Assembly: GCA_963281255.1 (NCBI GenBank)
Contig: OY725497.1
Span: 372,001-436,000 of the forward strand
Length of the DNA stretch: 64,000 bases
Direction: 5' to 3'
Source: Aphrocallistes beatrix
Taxonomy: Eukaryota; Porifera; Hexactinellida; Sceptrulophora; Aphrocallistidae
The position numbers were made by a program, and so were the translations under genes. The notes beneath the pieces are model-generated. The model searched no databases. It was not told the origin of the DNA and was given only the letters and a program-made list of their open reading frames with translations. The first letter of the stretch is position 1, and every line of letters starts with the position of its first letter. Positions 21,093 to 34,214 of the stretch are shown in pieces.

Positions 21093-24000
21093 ATGTCTCG
21101 TGTTCGGATCTACCAATGCACCACATACAAGAAACAAAACGTTCTGAATCCAAAAGATGAACCATTGGAGCTTCACACATGGGAAAACCTGATGTTCGTC
21201 TCAACAAAATGTTCAGCCATTGAGATATATAACATCAACTCACTTCAGCTAGTGGCTAGATTCTGTACGATTAGCCGAGCAGAGACAATAATGTATTCTG
21301 ACTATGGAAATTGTATCGTGACCCTGGAGCGAGATAGTGACATCGGACACTGCTTCGTAAGATTGTATATGGGGTTTCCTTGCCACCTGGCTAACCTAGC
21401 AACAGATAACCGAATAAGGGAAGGTTTCCTAATGTTAGATCCTGAATGTGGTGTGACTGATGGGATCAACACATATCTAACAAGCGGAATGGCTACTCAG
21501 GGTTTGAAAGAAAGAAGTGGCAAAGCTGGGGCAAACGAGTCAAGGGAAAATTGGGATGTGGAGAGAATTGAGCTTCCAAGTCAGGGTGCAGTGAACTGTG
21601 TTGGCATGTGCTCACATACAGGTTTCATGGCGGTAGCATGGGAAACAGCAATCACGCTCTACATACTGACACAAGATACAGTCCTATCAGAGCTCGAAAA
21701 GCCAAGGGAGGAGGGAAAATCGGTTAGATGCGGGGTAACGATACTGATGGAAGTTGAGTTAGGTTTTGTTGTCACAAAGATAGTTTTGGAAGATATTTAT
21801 CTCGCTTGTCTGTCCGATTTTGAAGTGCAAGTATTCAAGTTAAGCTTGATGCCTGACAGATATACGAGTATCCCGAAAGAAAAGAAATTAGATCCGGAGT
21901 CAATCTTAACATTAGGAGTAGAAACTATCATCGAGGATGAAAACGACCCTGATATTAGGCAATCAGAAGATTTCATCCAACTGAAATCTTTCTACTCCTA
22001 TCCTACTTTGCACTTAGAAGATAGAACCAACGGAGAAACACAGTTCGATCCTAGCATACTCAACCCAAGACCTGTTTTAGGGGGAGAGAGTAGCATGGAA
22101 CAATGTGCATTGAGTAATATTGAAAATCACTGCATTGTTTTTCCTTCAGTATCGAATGAGAAGATGCATACATCAAATAAAGATGAGCAAAATAAGAAAA
22201 TGATGGAAATTTGGGGCCCGAGGAGACTAATAGGTAACAGAACTGTGAAAGTCACTACACCAGATGGACATAAGCTCACTAACTCAGCAATTTCGACTAT
22301 GCTCTACTTGAAACTTCCTTACACCATTGGAAAGAGCAACGAATACTCCCTGTCCACAACCAATGACCAGACAGATAAGAGTATAGATATTTTCCACACA
22401 ATCAAGGTGGTACCTGAGTACATAGGTGAAGGGGATAAGAAGTACTTAGTAGGTAAGAAATGAAATTGCTTAATCAGGAAAACTATTTTAACTTTTCTTC
22501 ATATTCGTTTAGGAATTTGTCTATTGGTGGCGAGCAAGAAAGAGGGACATTTCTACGACATTCTTGATTTTAGTAGGAAAATTGTTACATTTCCTTTCAC
22601 AAAAGATTTAATCGATATCGCGATGAGTCCCGGATTGATGCACGTAGTCTATTTGTCGCGGATTGAAGTATACATTACAAGGAGTTACGGAGTTGCTTCA
22701 GAGAATGCGAGAAATTTAGTTAAACAAGGAAAAGTATACGATATAGATATCCCCAGCTCCGTTTCGACTCCGGTTAATACTACTCCGAATAGAAATCTAT
22801 TTGGTCTAAACGGAGCAAATGAAGAATCAGGTCAACCTACTCCATTATACTGGCTTCATCAAGTTAGCCCACCAACACAGGATATGGAGATTTCACAAAT
22901 AGGACAGAGCAGTTTTGTGAATCTGACTTCATGCACGAACACAAACAACCGATTAGTAATCCTTTCAAAACTGAAGCCTGACACGAAACCAACTGGCCAT
23001 TTTGGTAAGCTAGTGAGGAAAAACAGCCCCAAAATCGAGGAAATAATTTGGAGTATCTATATTCTTGATATAGTATCACTGGAGAGTATAGCAAAACAAA
23101 TGGAGATGATGGCACAGCCATACATCCATGAAAACCCTCCAATATATTTTCAACTAATTTGCGATGCACACTTCTTAAGGAAATCTGCTCTCTCTGGGGC
23201 AAATAATGCTGGCGAGGAAAATGAATTTGAATGTGCAAATGTGGAATCTATTGATTCAGTTGTAATCTCTCTGAATCCTACACAGATGCGCTCGGACGAT
23301 GATTCCTATACCATGACTACAGGGACTTTAAGTAAGAGACAGTTAATAGGGCTACAAAAATCTTGTCTTCTAATCGCAGATTTTCTGCGTCAAGAGAATG
23401 GTCAATTAGCCCTTGCCTACTACAAACAAGGCTCTCATGATGTTAACCAATTCCTTCACAACTCGATTCTCCACTTAATCAGCCCAGTTTCGGAGGACAC
23501 CCCACCTGATAGTGTGTGTTCCAGCATTCAACCATCGACACTCATGAACATGGCTAATTCGATGTGTTTCAACCAATCAGATGCTAGCTCACTTGCGAGA
23601 AGTATCATACACATGGAGAGGCAGCCAGAGTTCAACCCACAGACTGATGACTCGATAGTATTTAAAGTGTTCAATTTGTGTATGCATCTGGAGAATAATG
23701 ATGAAATAAAAGCGAAAGAAAGTGCCGGTGAGTTATATCTTCATTCGAAAGATTTCTTAGCATGGGCGAATGACCATCTGAACTCCTTCGTATCTCAGGA
23801 GGTCGAGGGCAATCCCTCTCTACTGGCAATGTTTCTGCTCATTGAGACCCCAACCATCATGATAAGCCTTTTCCCTAAAATGTGTCTGTTGGGGCTAGTG
23901 GATGCAGGGAATATAATTGAACTCATCAAGCACAATACAGAAGATATCGACCGGGACGAAATGGTGATTAACTTCATTATAGACTTGATTCGACTGCAGG

Positions 24001-24674
24001 AAACTGTTGAAAATAGAATCGCCGATTTGGAATTAGCGATCACTGAATTGGTAATCACATGCTTGAAGCTATTTGAGTCTCAGATCGAGTTTGATACCAG
24101 GCAGTTTGATAATGTGTGTGCGGAATACCGACCTAGCTGGCTAGACAGCTTACCGCCATTTGGCGAATACAACCGAGCGCAGGGTATAAAAGGGACCGCG
24201 TTCATATTCATAGTGCAAAACATAATGTGCAGTCCATTCAGCTCAGTGGAACTTAGCCAGAAAATCTTGGAACTGACCGCCTCTTCAGAATACTACGAAG
24301 GCATTAGAGCGATTATTTATCTGAAGTTAAGCAGGTACAAGGACCTAGTCATCATATTCCTGAACAAGTATCAGAGTGTGTTCCCCAAACTCTGCGAGTC
24401 ACTAAAAGTCAAATCCGAAAAATGTGCACTAATCCAATCCATTATCAACGAAATACTTACAAACACTGAAGAAGACGATATGCTGAGTCGGGAGTTAAGA
24501 GAAAGAATTTGCTATTTCATCGTGAGTTTAACAAGATACATGAGCTACGATGAGATAATGGAAGTGTTGCCAGAACAATCACCACCAGACGTGTACAAGA
24601 GATGCTTCGACTTCCACCTGCACATAGAGAAGAGCAACTTGATTGTGCAGGAATTGTGCGAATCTAACTTGTAA
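21093..24674 (+). CDS. HPS3: HPS3 homologue, BLOC-2 subunit
   Basis: Two exons, 21093-22452 and 22513-24674, split by a 60-bp GT-AG intron in phase 1; 1173 aa joined (human 1004). The N-terminus, with LMFVSTKCSAIEIYNI and a following beta-propeller-like region, parallels the HPS3 start. The exon junction (LVG|ICLLVASKK) falls in a conserved segment. The C-terminal helical part (YKDLVIIFLNKYQSVFPKLC ... MEVLPEQSPPDVYKRC) matches the HPS3 tail in order and spacing. HPS3, HPS5 and HPS6 form BLOC-2, which directs endosomal carriers to lysosome-related organelles. The identification rests on weak but collinear similarity, as expected for a fast-evolving subunit. It converges with PDIA3: the stop codons are only 140 bp apart. 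Confidence 0.72.
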
Positions 24675-24814
24675 CTTCATTTTATACTTTTATAAATGTG
24701 CTAATGCATGTACTTTATCAATACACCTAAATTATATTAGCAAATTTGGATACAAATTTCTCTAATTAGCAATACACAACAGATGAGCGTCTACACGAAT
24801 AGCTATTCAATAAC

Positions 24815-26385
24815 CTAGAGCTCTTCTTTGCCGTCTTTAGCTGGGGCGGTGAAAGGAATGGTTGCATGTTCCTCTATATAGCTCAAAAAGTCTGTGACCT
24901 CTCTTCCTCCCTCATACCTAATTGGGTCGTTTTTTCCGCCAGCAGGCACCCAGTATAACGTAGGATATCCCTCCACTGGAAAAGTGTCAGGGAAATCATT
25001 TGCTACAGCATCAATCTTAGCGATCACAACATTGCTATTGTTCTCAAGTTTAACTCCCAGCTCATCATATTTCGGGACTAAAGATTTACAATGGCCACAC
25101 CAAGGTGCATAGAACTCAATCAGCACGTCTTTACCATCCTCCATCACAATCTCTTCAAACGTACTTCCTACCACTTGCTTGACAGGGCCATTCTCTCCAA
25201 CTGGCACTGGTTCTGACTTCAAAAAACGATTAATTTTACCGTCAAAAAAGTCTTTAACAAACTCAGTTAATAGTTCAAAACTCATCTTCGTTCCAGTTTC
25301 CAGAGGCATTACATACTTCTTCCCATTGTTTATTATGATTGCTTGCATCTGATCATTTTGGTCGACGCCGAACTTATCTAAGAGTTCTTTTGCGTAAACG
25401 GCATAATCTGACATAGCGAAGGTAATCTTTGATTGGTACTCTTTAGCCAGTTTGAGAATCCTATTCCTCCAATACATAAACTCTTTGCGATTTAAATCCC
25501 AATTTATCCGAGTATAAAACACAAACTGAGGACTGCGTTCTGGTGTGTCGAAATAGTGCGAGTTCGGTGGTACTCTAAATCCTACCAAACCCATGAAGTT
25601 TTCTTTGATAAAATCTTGCATCTTCTCTGGATCACTCTCAGGAATGCGTACGGCAGGAGTGTCAAATTTCGTGCGTAATCTGTAGGGCTGATACAACCAG
25701 ACCTGTTCTCCCTCGATACTTTCAGGCAGAATGGCGTCCTGACCAAAATCCGATACACTTTGATAAGTATGAGCAAAACGGAACTCGTCTCGTAGCTTTT
25801 CAGAACTTTTAACAAAACTTTCCTTGATGATAGAATCGCTATCATGCTTGAAAAACCCCACAATACTAATTTGTGCATGATCTATGAACTCTTGCAGTTT
25901 ATCTTCAGAAGAAATGTACAGTGAGCTCGGTTCGGCCTGTTTCTTCATGTAGGAAACGATCCCGTCAGCATTTCTAGGTCCTTTATAATCTCCTGAAAAC
26001 TACAAGGTGATAAGATTAATTATAACATCAAATTTTATGCATGAATTTATTTGCAACTCACATCTCCATTTCTGTATAATTTGAGGGCTGGAAATCCCCT
26101 GATCCCTTGTACCTCACAAGTGTCCTTTCCTTCTTCGATGCAGTCTACACTCGCTAGCGGGATCGGCGGTGTGTTCGACTGAAGTTCTTCCGCTGCCTTT
26201 GAGTAATGCGGTGCAAGAGTCTTACAGTGTCCACACCAAGGTGCGAAGAACTCCACAAGTATGAAATCGTGCTTGTTAATCTCCTCGTTAAAGTTCTTGT
26301 CTGACAACTCAATGACATGACTCTGAACTGATACGTCGAGTAGGGAGGAAAGGAAAAAAGCAAATAGCAATACTAGAGACAACAT
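24815..26385 (-). CDS. PDIA3: Protein disulfide isomerase, ERp57/PDIA3 type
   Basis: Exons 26385-26062 and 25999-24815 are separated by a 62-bp intron; 502 aa joined (human 505). The chosen start, MLSLVLLFAFFLSSLL, gives a clean ER signal peptide; an open frame extends further upstream but adds nothing typical. The order is a-b-b'-a': both catalytic domains carry WCGHC (APWCGHCKTLAP and APWCGHCKSLVP). The b domain segment SIVGFFKHDSD matches PDIA3 rather than P4HB. The C-terminus is KEEL, a KDEL-type ER retrieval signal, where human PDIA3 has QEDL. The enzyme oxidises and isomerises disulfides of glycoproteins delivered by calnexin and calreticulin. Confidence 0.95.
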
Positions 26386-26592
26386 ATTCAAAATAGAATG
26401 GAAATAGTCAGGCATATAATTTATACGATTCATACAGACCATATAAATGCATGAAGCATGCTTGAAGTAAAGCCCATTAAATTGATTCACCAATAAAGCC
26501 ATAAACAGAGAAATGGTTTCTGGAGATAGAAGAGATTTACCCATGCATAATATTCGCTAAGAGATATGTAAAATAAACTAACAAATAAATCC

Positions 26593-27672
26593 CTAGACTA
26601 CTACTGAATGGAATCTTCTCTGAAGGACAGAGGAACCTTGAAACCAAGTACCAACCCTGTACATGTGCTTCAGACAGGTACTCCATGAAGGGAAAATAGG
26701 AAGCTCTTCAAATTTGTTGTTCTTCCTAACTGAACACTTGTTTACCATCATGATGTTACTGATGAGGAGAAAAGGATAGGTGAAGGAGGTGACTAGCAGG
26801 TGAGCGAGCGTGAAATCAATCCCTGTGTTCCTCTCGATTGGATGATTGATTTTATTAATTACGAATCCCATAAACTCAACTAAGAACTCCTCAAGCCAGA
26901 CATTCAGGAACTGGTACACCAACATGGCCAAAACACCGGAATAAAAACCTCCAAACCCTGCCTCTTCCCACACCTCACGGAATAAGCTCCAAATCCATAC
27001 ACTCGGTTCCCCCTTGATGCACCTCAGGATGCCAAGGTTTCCAACCACAAGCAGTGGGTATGTCTGTATGAGACTGATAGTCTGGATTATATTAGCTTTG
27101 AGCCCACAGAATAAAACTCGCTTCAGGTCAAAACCAGGAGTAGGATTTTGGAAATCATAGTCGAGTTTTTCTGCCAAAAAGGTGTCGATTTTTCTTGAAA
27201 ATCTTGCTTCAACAAAAGTATCAATGATCGCCTGCGCTAGACTTGGCCCCAAACCCGCAACTAGGCACCCCCATCCATGGTTTCGCACAATCCCTTTTGA
27301 ATAGCCGAAAATTCCCGGCAGATAGAGACAAGTGGACTCAGGACGATCCATCACGCGGTCCACCAGACCCCTTCCCTTGATGGGGTAAGGACTCACGGGC
27401 TCGTAACCGAACTGCATCATAACGCGGATTGCCTTAAAAGGCTGAAACAGCGGAATGAACAGACACATTTTCGCGAGATTTCCGAACAATTCTTCCTCCA
27501 ATTCAGGAGTGTCTCCACCGTCTCCTCCCTTCAGTGGGGGAGACGAGGTTTGTCCCATTTTTTTACAGAGGTTGGTTTCCCACTTGGTATTTTGTTTCTC
27601 AATAGCAGAGAAGCGGAAGGAAAATCCCCAAATCGGGTTGGACAGATGAGGTGTGAGAAGAAAACTTTGCAT
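26593..27672 (-). CDS. MTCH2: Mitochondrial carrier homologue (MTCH1/2)
   Basis: One exon, 359 aa. An in-frame TAA sits just before the first ATG; a second Met at residue 39 (MGQTSSPPLKGG) is an alternative start. The C-terminal part FTYPFLLISNIMMVNKC, followed by FPSWSTCLKHMYRVGTW, matches MTCH2 LTYPFVLVSNLMAVNNC and its downstream block closely. MQFGYEPVSP matches the N-terminal VQVGYEPLPP. MTCH2 is an outer-membrane SLC25-derived protein acting as an insertase for tail-anchored proteins and as the tBID receptor. Repeat signatures are degenerate, as usual for the subfamily. Gaps to the Rab gene (240 bp) and PDIA3 (207 bp) are short. Confidence 0.88.
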   Translation of the reverse strand: MQSFLLTPHLSNPIWGFSFRFSAIEKQNTKWETNLCKKMGQTSSPPLKGGDGGDTPELEEELFGNLAKMCLFIPLFQPFKAIRVMMQFGYEPVSPYPIKGRGLVDRVMDRPESTCLYLPGIFGYSKGIVRNHGWGCLVAGLGPSLAQAIIDTFVEARFSRKIDTFLAEKLDYDFQNPTPGFDLKRVLFCGLKANIIQTISLIQTYPLLVVGNLGILRCIKGEPSVWIWSLFREVWEEAGFGGFYSGVLAMLVYQFLNVWLEEFLVEFMGFVINKINHPIERNTGIDFTLAHLLVTSFTYPFLLISNIMMVNKCSVRKNNKFEELPIFPSWSTCLKHMYRVGTWFQGSSVLQRRFHSVVV

Positions 27673-27912
27673 TTAGCTGAACAATCTACAAATATAAATT
27701 ACACATAACTGAGATCACACCAATCAATAATTCAGGAAATACGCCTGAATTAGAAGTCCGTAATTGAAAACTCATTAATAAACAGTCACATCAATTAATT
27801 GTACATCATTAGGTAATCAAACTATTTAATATTAACTATTCAACTACTAGATTATGGTACATACTCTATTATATACAATAGAATTCCTAAAATATGGAAA
27901 TCAAGATAAAAG

Positions 27913-28689
<777 letters not shown>

Positions 28690-29002
28690 GGCTAAATGGC
28701 TAATTAGTAATTACACATCAAAAAGCAGATTTTATAGATCTGTACACTATACGGCATATGACCAGATGTAAAGTTATATCTTTCAAAAGCTATATCTGAA
28801 ATCAGAATTATAACTACTGTAGTTCATGAACCAACTATTGAGCCCAATTAGTACATAAAATTAAAAAAATTCCTAAATAGGTAGTGATAATAAGAAACGT
28901 ATGAAAGTAAGAAATATTAAAATGATTAGCGATGTTAATCAGTACTGGCCAGATGTGACTACCATTAGACCTATTCAGCAGAGCTGGCCTGTCGAGTAAG
29001 AG
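28690..29002. other. Intergenic spacer, TTC17 to Rab
   Basis: About 310 bp, A+T-rich, between the TTC17 stop and the Rab start on the same strand. No specific element is seen. Confidence 0.45.
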
Positions 29003-32000
29003 CTAGCCATCAATGCGTGCTCTCCTTCTCTTCATTAGCTCAGCCTTCTGGACAAACTCCCTGAAACGGAGCTGGTTACCCTGGGAGAAGTAGATGAGAG
29101 CTTTAGCAAAGTAGTACACCGGATGCAGACTGTGTATATCCATTGCCATGTCTGCTGTTACGAGAGCTTCTTCAGTGAATCCTGCTAACAAGAGGTAGTT
29201 CGTGAGGAGCATAAGGGGAATATCTCTGTAGTTAGGCGGGGCGTTATAAAGCGCGAGACGGATGCACTCCATTGCTTTATAGCTACGACCCTGTGAGAGC
29301 CAATAATGAGCTGACAGGTGTGCGGCTACCCAGTTAGTCTTGTCTTTTTTCAGATTTTGGGACAAGCCGTACGGGAGACGGAGTGGCCAGGGTTGTATAT
29401 CAATCAGTTCTCTGTGGAACTCCCCCAGTAGGAGATTGAGAACATTGGGAATGAGAGGGAGGTGTACTTTCCGTCTGAGGATCATCGGTTCGAGGTGGTC
29501 TAGGGTCATCAGTCCAGGGGATATGGGTCTACATCTTGGGAGGTGTGTCTCCTCACTGAGAGAAATGTCAAAATTAATGTTCTCCCTGATCAGGACCTCT
29601 CTCTCATTCAGCTGCACAAAGAAGAAAGGAATTTCTTTGAGAGCTTTCAAGCGCTCCAAAGCACTGTTATCCTTTTTCCTGAAATCGTACGGGTTGGACT
29701 CATTGTCCTTAGAGGAGTTGTACGGAAGTGATTGGGTAAGCTTTTCATACAAATCTTCTAGTTCTACCATCACCTCCATCTGGTCCGCCATCATATCGTG
29801 CTCCAGGAGGCCTCGAGAGTAGAGTGAGGTCAACTTAGCTTTTCTCATCCGGAGCATCGTCGTTGCCTCCTCAGCTGAGGTGGGTACCTCCTTACTCTCT
29901 ATCTGGAGAGAATCAACCTTCTTCGGAGCATTAAACTTTGGTCCTTCTCCTTTCAACCATCGCTGCTCCTCTTCAAGTCTCTTCTGATGCTCCACTAACA
30001 CCTTTTGTTGCTTCTCCAAGCGTAGTTTCTCTTGGTCGAACTTGAGATAGCACCGGACTACTCTCAGAGTATCCACAGCCTCCGTGTATTCACGATGTAT
30101 CCTCAGTGCGTATCTCAGATGGAGGGAACTAGCGGCCAGATTGCCCTGGGAACTCAGAATCTTAGCGAGTGTGTAGTGTGATATTGGCTCCTCATGAGAA
30201 TATTCTATAGCTAGTCTAGCTGTAATGATTGCGTCTTCTATAAAGTTGTTCCGATGTAATATATTGGCCATCCCGATGTATGCAATTGATTTTTCGCCTT
30301 CAGGCGCAAAGAAAGCAACTCTGCGATAACATTCCAAACTGTGAAAATGGTTACCAACAACTCTCCAGTACAGACCCGATAGAGCCAACAGACTCCAATC
30401 AGGTCCGAACTTTTTCATCGCATCAAACAACTTCGTCCCAACTTCAGAAATTTCAAGATTCAGCTTCTTATGGTTAGCCTCAACGGCTTCAAAGAGCGTC
30501 GCTTTGAGGCCGTTCTCCGGGACGAGTTGAGGGTACGTGTGTCGATACATGATGCCAGGCAGATGGTCCATTGCGAAAGGAGTGTTCGGCAAATCGATTA
30601 TGTTCTGGCATAAAGGCGCTCGAATCTCAGTTGTCAATGGAATGTGCCTAAAGAAACTCCTGAAGAGCTTAGGCTGGGGAGGGACGTGAGTACTGGGGTA
30701 GCGCTCCCAGCTAGAGAGCGTCTTTAGGATAGCGGTGCACTCCCTCTTTCCTGGCCAATACGGGTCATCGTGCTTTAGTGGGGGACCAGCTCCCTTAACT
30801 TTCTGGAATATTCTCTTCTCTATGACCTCTGAGATCGGATTGTAAGGCGGGAATTCCGCCTTATCTAGATCTTCGTTCTCGGCATCAGCATCCGATACAG
30901 GTGAGATCTGGTTTGTGTCGGTATTCTGAGTGTCGGCCGGGTGGAAATAGTGTTCGGTGTAGAGAGAGTCAATCGATTCGAGCAAGGGGTCATCCAATGG
31001 GTCAGAGTCGTAGATATGTTTATCTCTTATAGGCTCAGGATTGGGTATTACCTTGGATTTGTTTTCTTGTTTCGATGAATCCTTTGCAGCTTTTTCTCTG
31101 AGAGTCTTATTGCTTACTTGTATAGCTGAAGGTTTGTTCATTGAGGTTAGCGTCTCATCGTATGTTCTCAATATCAACCTCGGTTTAGGACGAGGAGGTC
31201 TTGAAGTTTTGGTTTTATTCGCTTTCACTGGAGAAAATGTCGTATTGGGTTCAGGTTTCGTTCTGTTGGTAGGTGAGCTGTTATTAGAATTGTTTTCTCC
31301 ATCTTCTAAATACGATGCTACGAATTCTATTTCATCAAAATTCCCTAACACAGAAAGCAGGTCTTCCTCCAATTCTAAAGACAGCTCCAAATTTTCAATG
31401 TATGCAATGGCTAACTGTATTGGGGACTCTGGAGGTAATTCTGGAGGGTAGGCAAACTCCTTATCGAGTTCTTGTTTTGCGAATTGATAGTTCTCCACTT
31501 CGGTCTTAGCTTGTTCTAGAGATTCAGAAAACACACGATGGATCTTAGCATTGCACTGAGCAGCTTGGAACCTCCGTCTAGCCATATCAAAGGTTGGATC
31601 CAACACGAATGAACGGTTGTAACAGACAGCTGCTCGCTGATAGAGTCCGAGGATACTAAAGACATTTCCAAGTGTTAATAAACTGACAGGGAGGTCTGGG
31701 TTGGAAGTGATGGAACTTATCATGACGATCGCCGCATCCTGTGAATGTTTTCCACGGTGCAGAACATTGGCCAGATTAACTAGAGCGATCTCTCTAAACT
31801 CCGCAGGCGAGTAATGCAGAGACATTCTAGAACATTCCACAGCATTCAAAGGAATGCCCTTGAGTCTCCAGTAGAGATTGGCTAGGTTGAGTAGCACCCA
31901 TGAAGTGTGGTTTGTAGCGAGAGATGTAGCTATCGCGTGACCAAACTCATCCAGTTTGTCTCTATGCGGGATTGAATTACGGAGTGAGGTCTCAGGAGAA

Positions 32001-32539
32001 CCTTTCAAAGATGAGCGGTTTTTAACACCTGAGAGATTGTCAAAAATAATCAGAGATAATGTGAGAGGTGTTTGAGGTATGCAGTTCGGTTCTAGAAGTT
32101 GTGTGCCTGTTGGAATTGCGAATTCTAACAGTTCTAGAATATTGATGCCTTTCTGTTGTAGAGGGACGATTGTTGACAAGTAAAGATCAAACTCAAGAAT
32201 GTTTCCATAAGCGCCACAGTCTAAACCATTCGATTCTTCAAACAGGGAGGGACCTGTCGTGAGTAATTGCTCCAAGTGCCGCACTTTATCGACCTGCTTC
32301 AAGAGCAGAGCTTCAAGGGACACCAAATGCTCCGCTCTCTTCTCTTGGTTCAGGAACGCAACCAGGTCGTACGGCCTCTTGAGTGGGAGAAACGTTCCAG
32401 AGTCTCCAATCAATTTTTGCTCAATCTTACCTTGCTGCGTCACAATCCAGTGAGAAGTCAGTGCATGAGACGGAGTGGTGAATAAACAGAGAATTAGACA
32501 TGTAAAGAAAATGTATGCGTTAAAAAACCTGAAGAGCAT
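29003..32539 (-). CDS. TTC17: Tetratricopeptide repeat protein 17
   Basis: A single exon, 1178 aa (human about 1141). A signal peptide (residues 1-26, FFTCLILCLFTTPSHA) is followed by SHWIVTQQGKIEQKL, matching the TTC17 start THWVVTEDGKIQQ. Three TPR clusters each open with the same motif: TSWVLLNLANLYWRLKG, WSLLALSGLYWRVVG and TNWVAAHLSAHYWLSQG. They are followed by short TPRs (VNLANVLHRGKHSQDAA; GMANILHRNNFIEDA). Acidic and basic disordered linkers and a charged helix (QEKLRLEKQQKVLVEHQKR) separate them. TTC17 supports actin polymerisation and ciliogenesis, although the signal peptide suggests a luminal or secreted phase. No introns despite the length. Confidence 0.92.
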   Translation of the reverse strand: MLFRFFNAYIFFTCLILCLFTTPSHALTSHWIVTQQGKIEQKLIGDSGTFLPLKRPYDLVAFLNQEKRAEHLVSLEALLLKQVDKVRHLEQLLTTGPSLFEESNGLDCGAYGNILEFDLYLSTIVPLQQKGINILELLEFAIPTGTQLLEPNCIPQTPLTLSLIIFDNLSGVKNRSSLKGSPETSLRNSIPHRDKLDEFGHAIATSLATNHTSWVLLNLANLYWRLKGIPLNAVECSRMSLHYSPAEFREIALVNLANVLHRGKHSQDAAIVMISSITSNPDLPVSLLTLGNVFSILGLYQRAAVCYNRSFVLDPTFDMARRRFQAAQCNAKIHRVFSESLEQAKTEVENYQFAKQELDKEFAYPPELPPESPIQLAIAYIENLELSLELEEDLLSVLGNFDEIEFVASYLEDGENNSNNSSPTNRTKPEPNTTFSPVKANKTKTSRPPRPKPRLILRTYDETLTSMNKPSAIQVSNKTLREKAAKDSSKQENKSKVIPNPEPIRDKHIYDSDPLDDPLLESIDSLYTEHYFHPADTQNTDTNQISPVSDADAENEDLDKAEFPPYNPISEVIEKRIFQKVKGAGPPLKHDDPYWPGKRECTAILKTLSSWERYPSTHVPPQPKLFRSFFRHIPLTTEIRAPLCQNIIDLPNTPFAMDHLPGIMYRHTYPQLVPENGLKATLFEAVEANHKKLNLEISEVGTKLFDAMKKFGPDWSLLALSGLYWRVVGNHFHSLECYRRVAFFAPEGEKSIAYIGMANILHRNNFIEDAIITARLAIEYSHEEPISHYTLAKILSSQGNLAASSLHLRYALRIHREYTEAVDTLRVVRCYLKFDQEKLRLEKQQKVLVEHQKRLEEEQRWLKGEGPKFNAPKKVDSLQIESKEVPTSAEEATTMLRMRKAKLTSLYSRGLLEHDMMADQMEVMVELEDLYEKLTQSLPYNSSKDNESNPYDFRKKDNSALERLKALKEIPFFFVQLNEREVLIRENINFDISLSEETHLPRCRPISPGLMTLDHLEPMILRRKVHLPLIPNVLNLLLGEFHRELIDIQPWPLRLPYGLSQNLKKDKTNWVAAHLSAHYWLSQGRSYKAMECIRLALYNAPPNYRDIPLMLLTNYLLLAGFTEEALVTADMAMDIHSLHPVYYFAKALIYFSQGNQLRFREFVQKAELMKRRRARIDG

Positions 32540-32847
32540 AATGAACTGGTGCTAGCTATTCATGAATAGAGCTATAATTTAAAAAAAGCGAAGACAAAAC
32601 ATTTATAGCTTGCTACCTTGTTAAATTACTCGAGCGAGTGATCTGGCTATTCAATGGGGTCTATAGTGGTTTAGCGATGAATAATGTATCATATTACAAA
32701 GGATTGAGCGAAATGTTCAAACAAAATCATCCTAATTTAATTAATAACACAGCAATATGTAGCAACAATACATTAATGAAAAACATATTAAACATTAAAA
32801 CATTCCATCATATAAGGGGGTACCTGATTGTTACACGCCCAGTACTA
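32540..32847. other. Intergenic spacer, BABAM2 to TTC17
   Basis: About 308 bp, A+T-rich; the short plus-strand open frame here (32638-32859) shows no family resemblance. Nothing further is recognised. Confidence 0.45.
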
Positions 32848-34214
32848 CTAAGCTCGTAGCTTTCCACCTTGTAAAGAAGCTATTCGAAACCCATCAAGCG
32901 TCTCCTTGATGTAAATACGGATTCTATGAACTAATTCCTCGCCGGACCAACGGGGGCTGTAAGGGTAGTCAGTGACACACTTGTGGAAGGGAGTGTAGAT
33001 GCTTTGAAAGTGGTAGATGGACTGTAGGGTAAGGACGGGTTGTTTGTCCGGGAATGTATTCTGGTTAGTAATGTGCAACAAAAATGAAAATCCTTTCTCT
33101 TCCAATAAGAAAACCGCTCGCAGGTACTGCAAATCATCGAACTCAACCACTGCGCTCCCCATATTCTAAATAGCAACGGTCACACGCGTAATAGAGCGAT
33201 TAGCGATGCTAGCAATGCAGATAGAGAGCTTACCGTGAGTAGAGAGTTGGCGAATTCTTTCCTTTTCTGGTACGAATTGGACACGAAGCCAACGATCTGA
33301 TTTATCTTGTCCCTGACGCGTGGGAGGTAATCTATGATGAGATCGCCCCAGCCGCCACCCCACGGTTCTAAGCTGAGTGTGCTCCCCGTGGCCTTGGAGA
33401 TAGACCTCTCGAGCGAGTGGGATATGACGAGTCGAGTTTGTACCTAAAATATAACATAATAACAAAGTAAACAGGAAACCAAGGTGTCAGGAGAACAGGT
33501 ACCTGCGTATAGGTCGGTGGTTTGAATATGACAAGGAGACTAGGAGGTGTTAGCTCTTCATCTGAACTGACTAAGGTGGGGGGCAGCCTTTTCAGATCAA
33601 CGTTAAGAGGCAATTCCAGATAGAAGAACTTGTTGATGATACCTTCTTGTCCAGAACGCGAAGGGATCTCTTTAGAGAGAACTGAGAATTGAGTGATGCC
33701 TGCCGCCTTCATCATGTTGAGTTCCAGCCCCATCCTATCATGCTTCACAGCTTTCGAATAGTTAAACTCTCTGTGCAGAATTAATAAAAATAAATCCGTT
33801 TTAAATCGAGAACTGGAACACAGCTCCTTACCTGTACAGTCTGAACAGCTCCTTTAGCAGCGAGAGAAGAGAATCGGGGATGGAGAGAGAGTAGATTTCA
33901 AGTTGTTTCAGGTCCGAGATGTCAGGCAGGAAGTCGTCCCCGAATGTGAAATCAGGCGGCATTTCAAGCTGGGTATAGTCGAATATCAGCTCCCACGTGA
34001 CGAAGCTCTGGCAAAGAGGGAGTGACAAGGTGACACGGTCACACCTCTGTTCCGAATCCACACATGGACTGCTAGTGTTGACATTGAGGACAGAAATATT
34101 TCGCGTATAGCCCATGGGGATGATCTGGTGGGAGTTCTCCAGGCAGTAGAGAATCTGCGGCGTAAGCTGCGGACTGAGCAGCTTTTCTAGCTCGGATCTT
34201 GAAACCTGAGACAT
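32848..34214 (-). CDS. BABAM2: BRISC and BRCA1-A complex subunit BRE/BABAM2
   Basis: Four exons: 34214-33832, 33770-33503, 33443-33234, 33165-32848; 392 aa (human 383), with phases consistent throughout. The first UEV-like domain includes MPPDFTFGDDFLPD, matching the family PPDFIFGEDAEFLPD. The middle contains GGGWGDLIIDYLPRV, matching GGGCLIDYVPQV. The C-terminal UEV domain has FPDKQPVLTLQSIYHF and DYPYSPRWSGEEL, nearly identical to the vertebrate segments. BABAM2 is the scaffold that binds ubiquitin machinery in BRISC (cytosolic K63 deubiquitination by BRCC36) and in the BRCA1-A DNA-damage complex. The ATG directly follows an AG (AAAGTTTAG). Confidence 0.95.

Noticed and set aside
33166..33465. 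99-aa minus-strand open frame
   Set aside because: Same strand as BABAM2 but the wrong frame; the correct frame (TRLVISHSLERSI...) joins both neighbouring exons.
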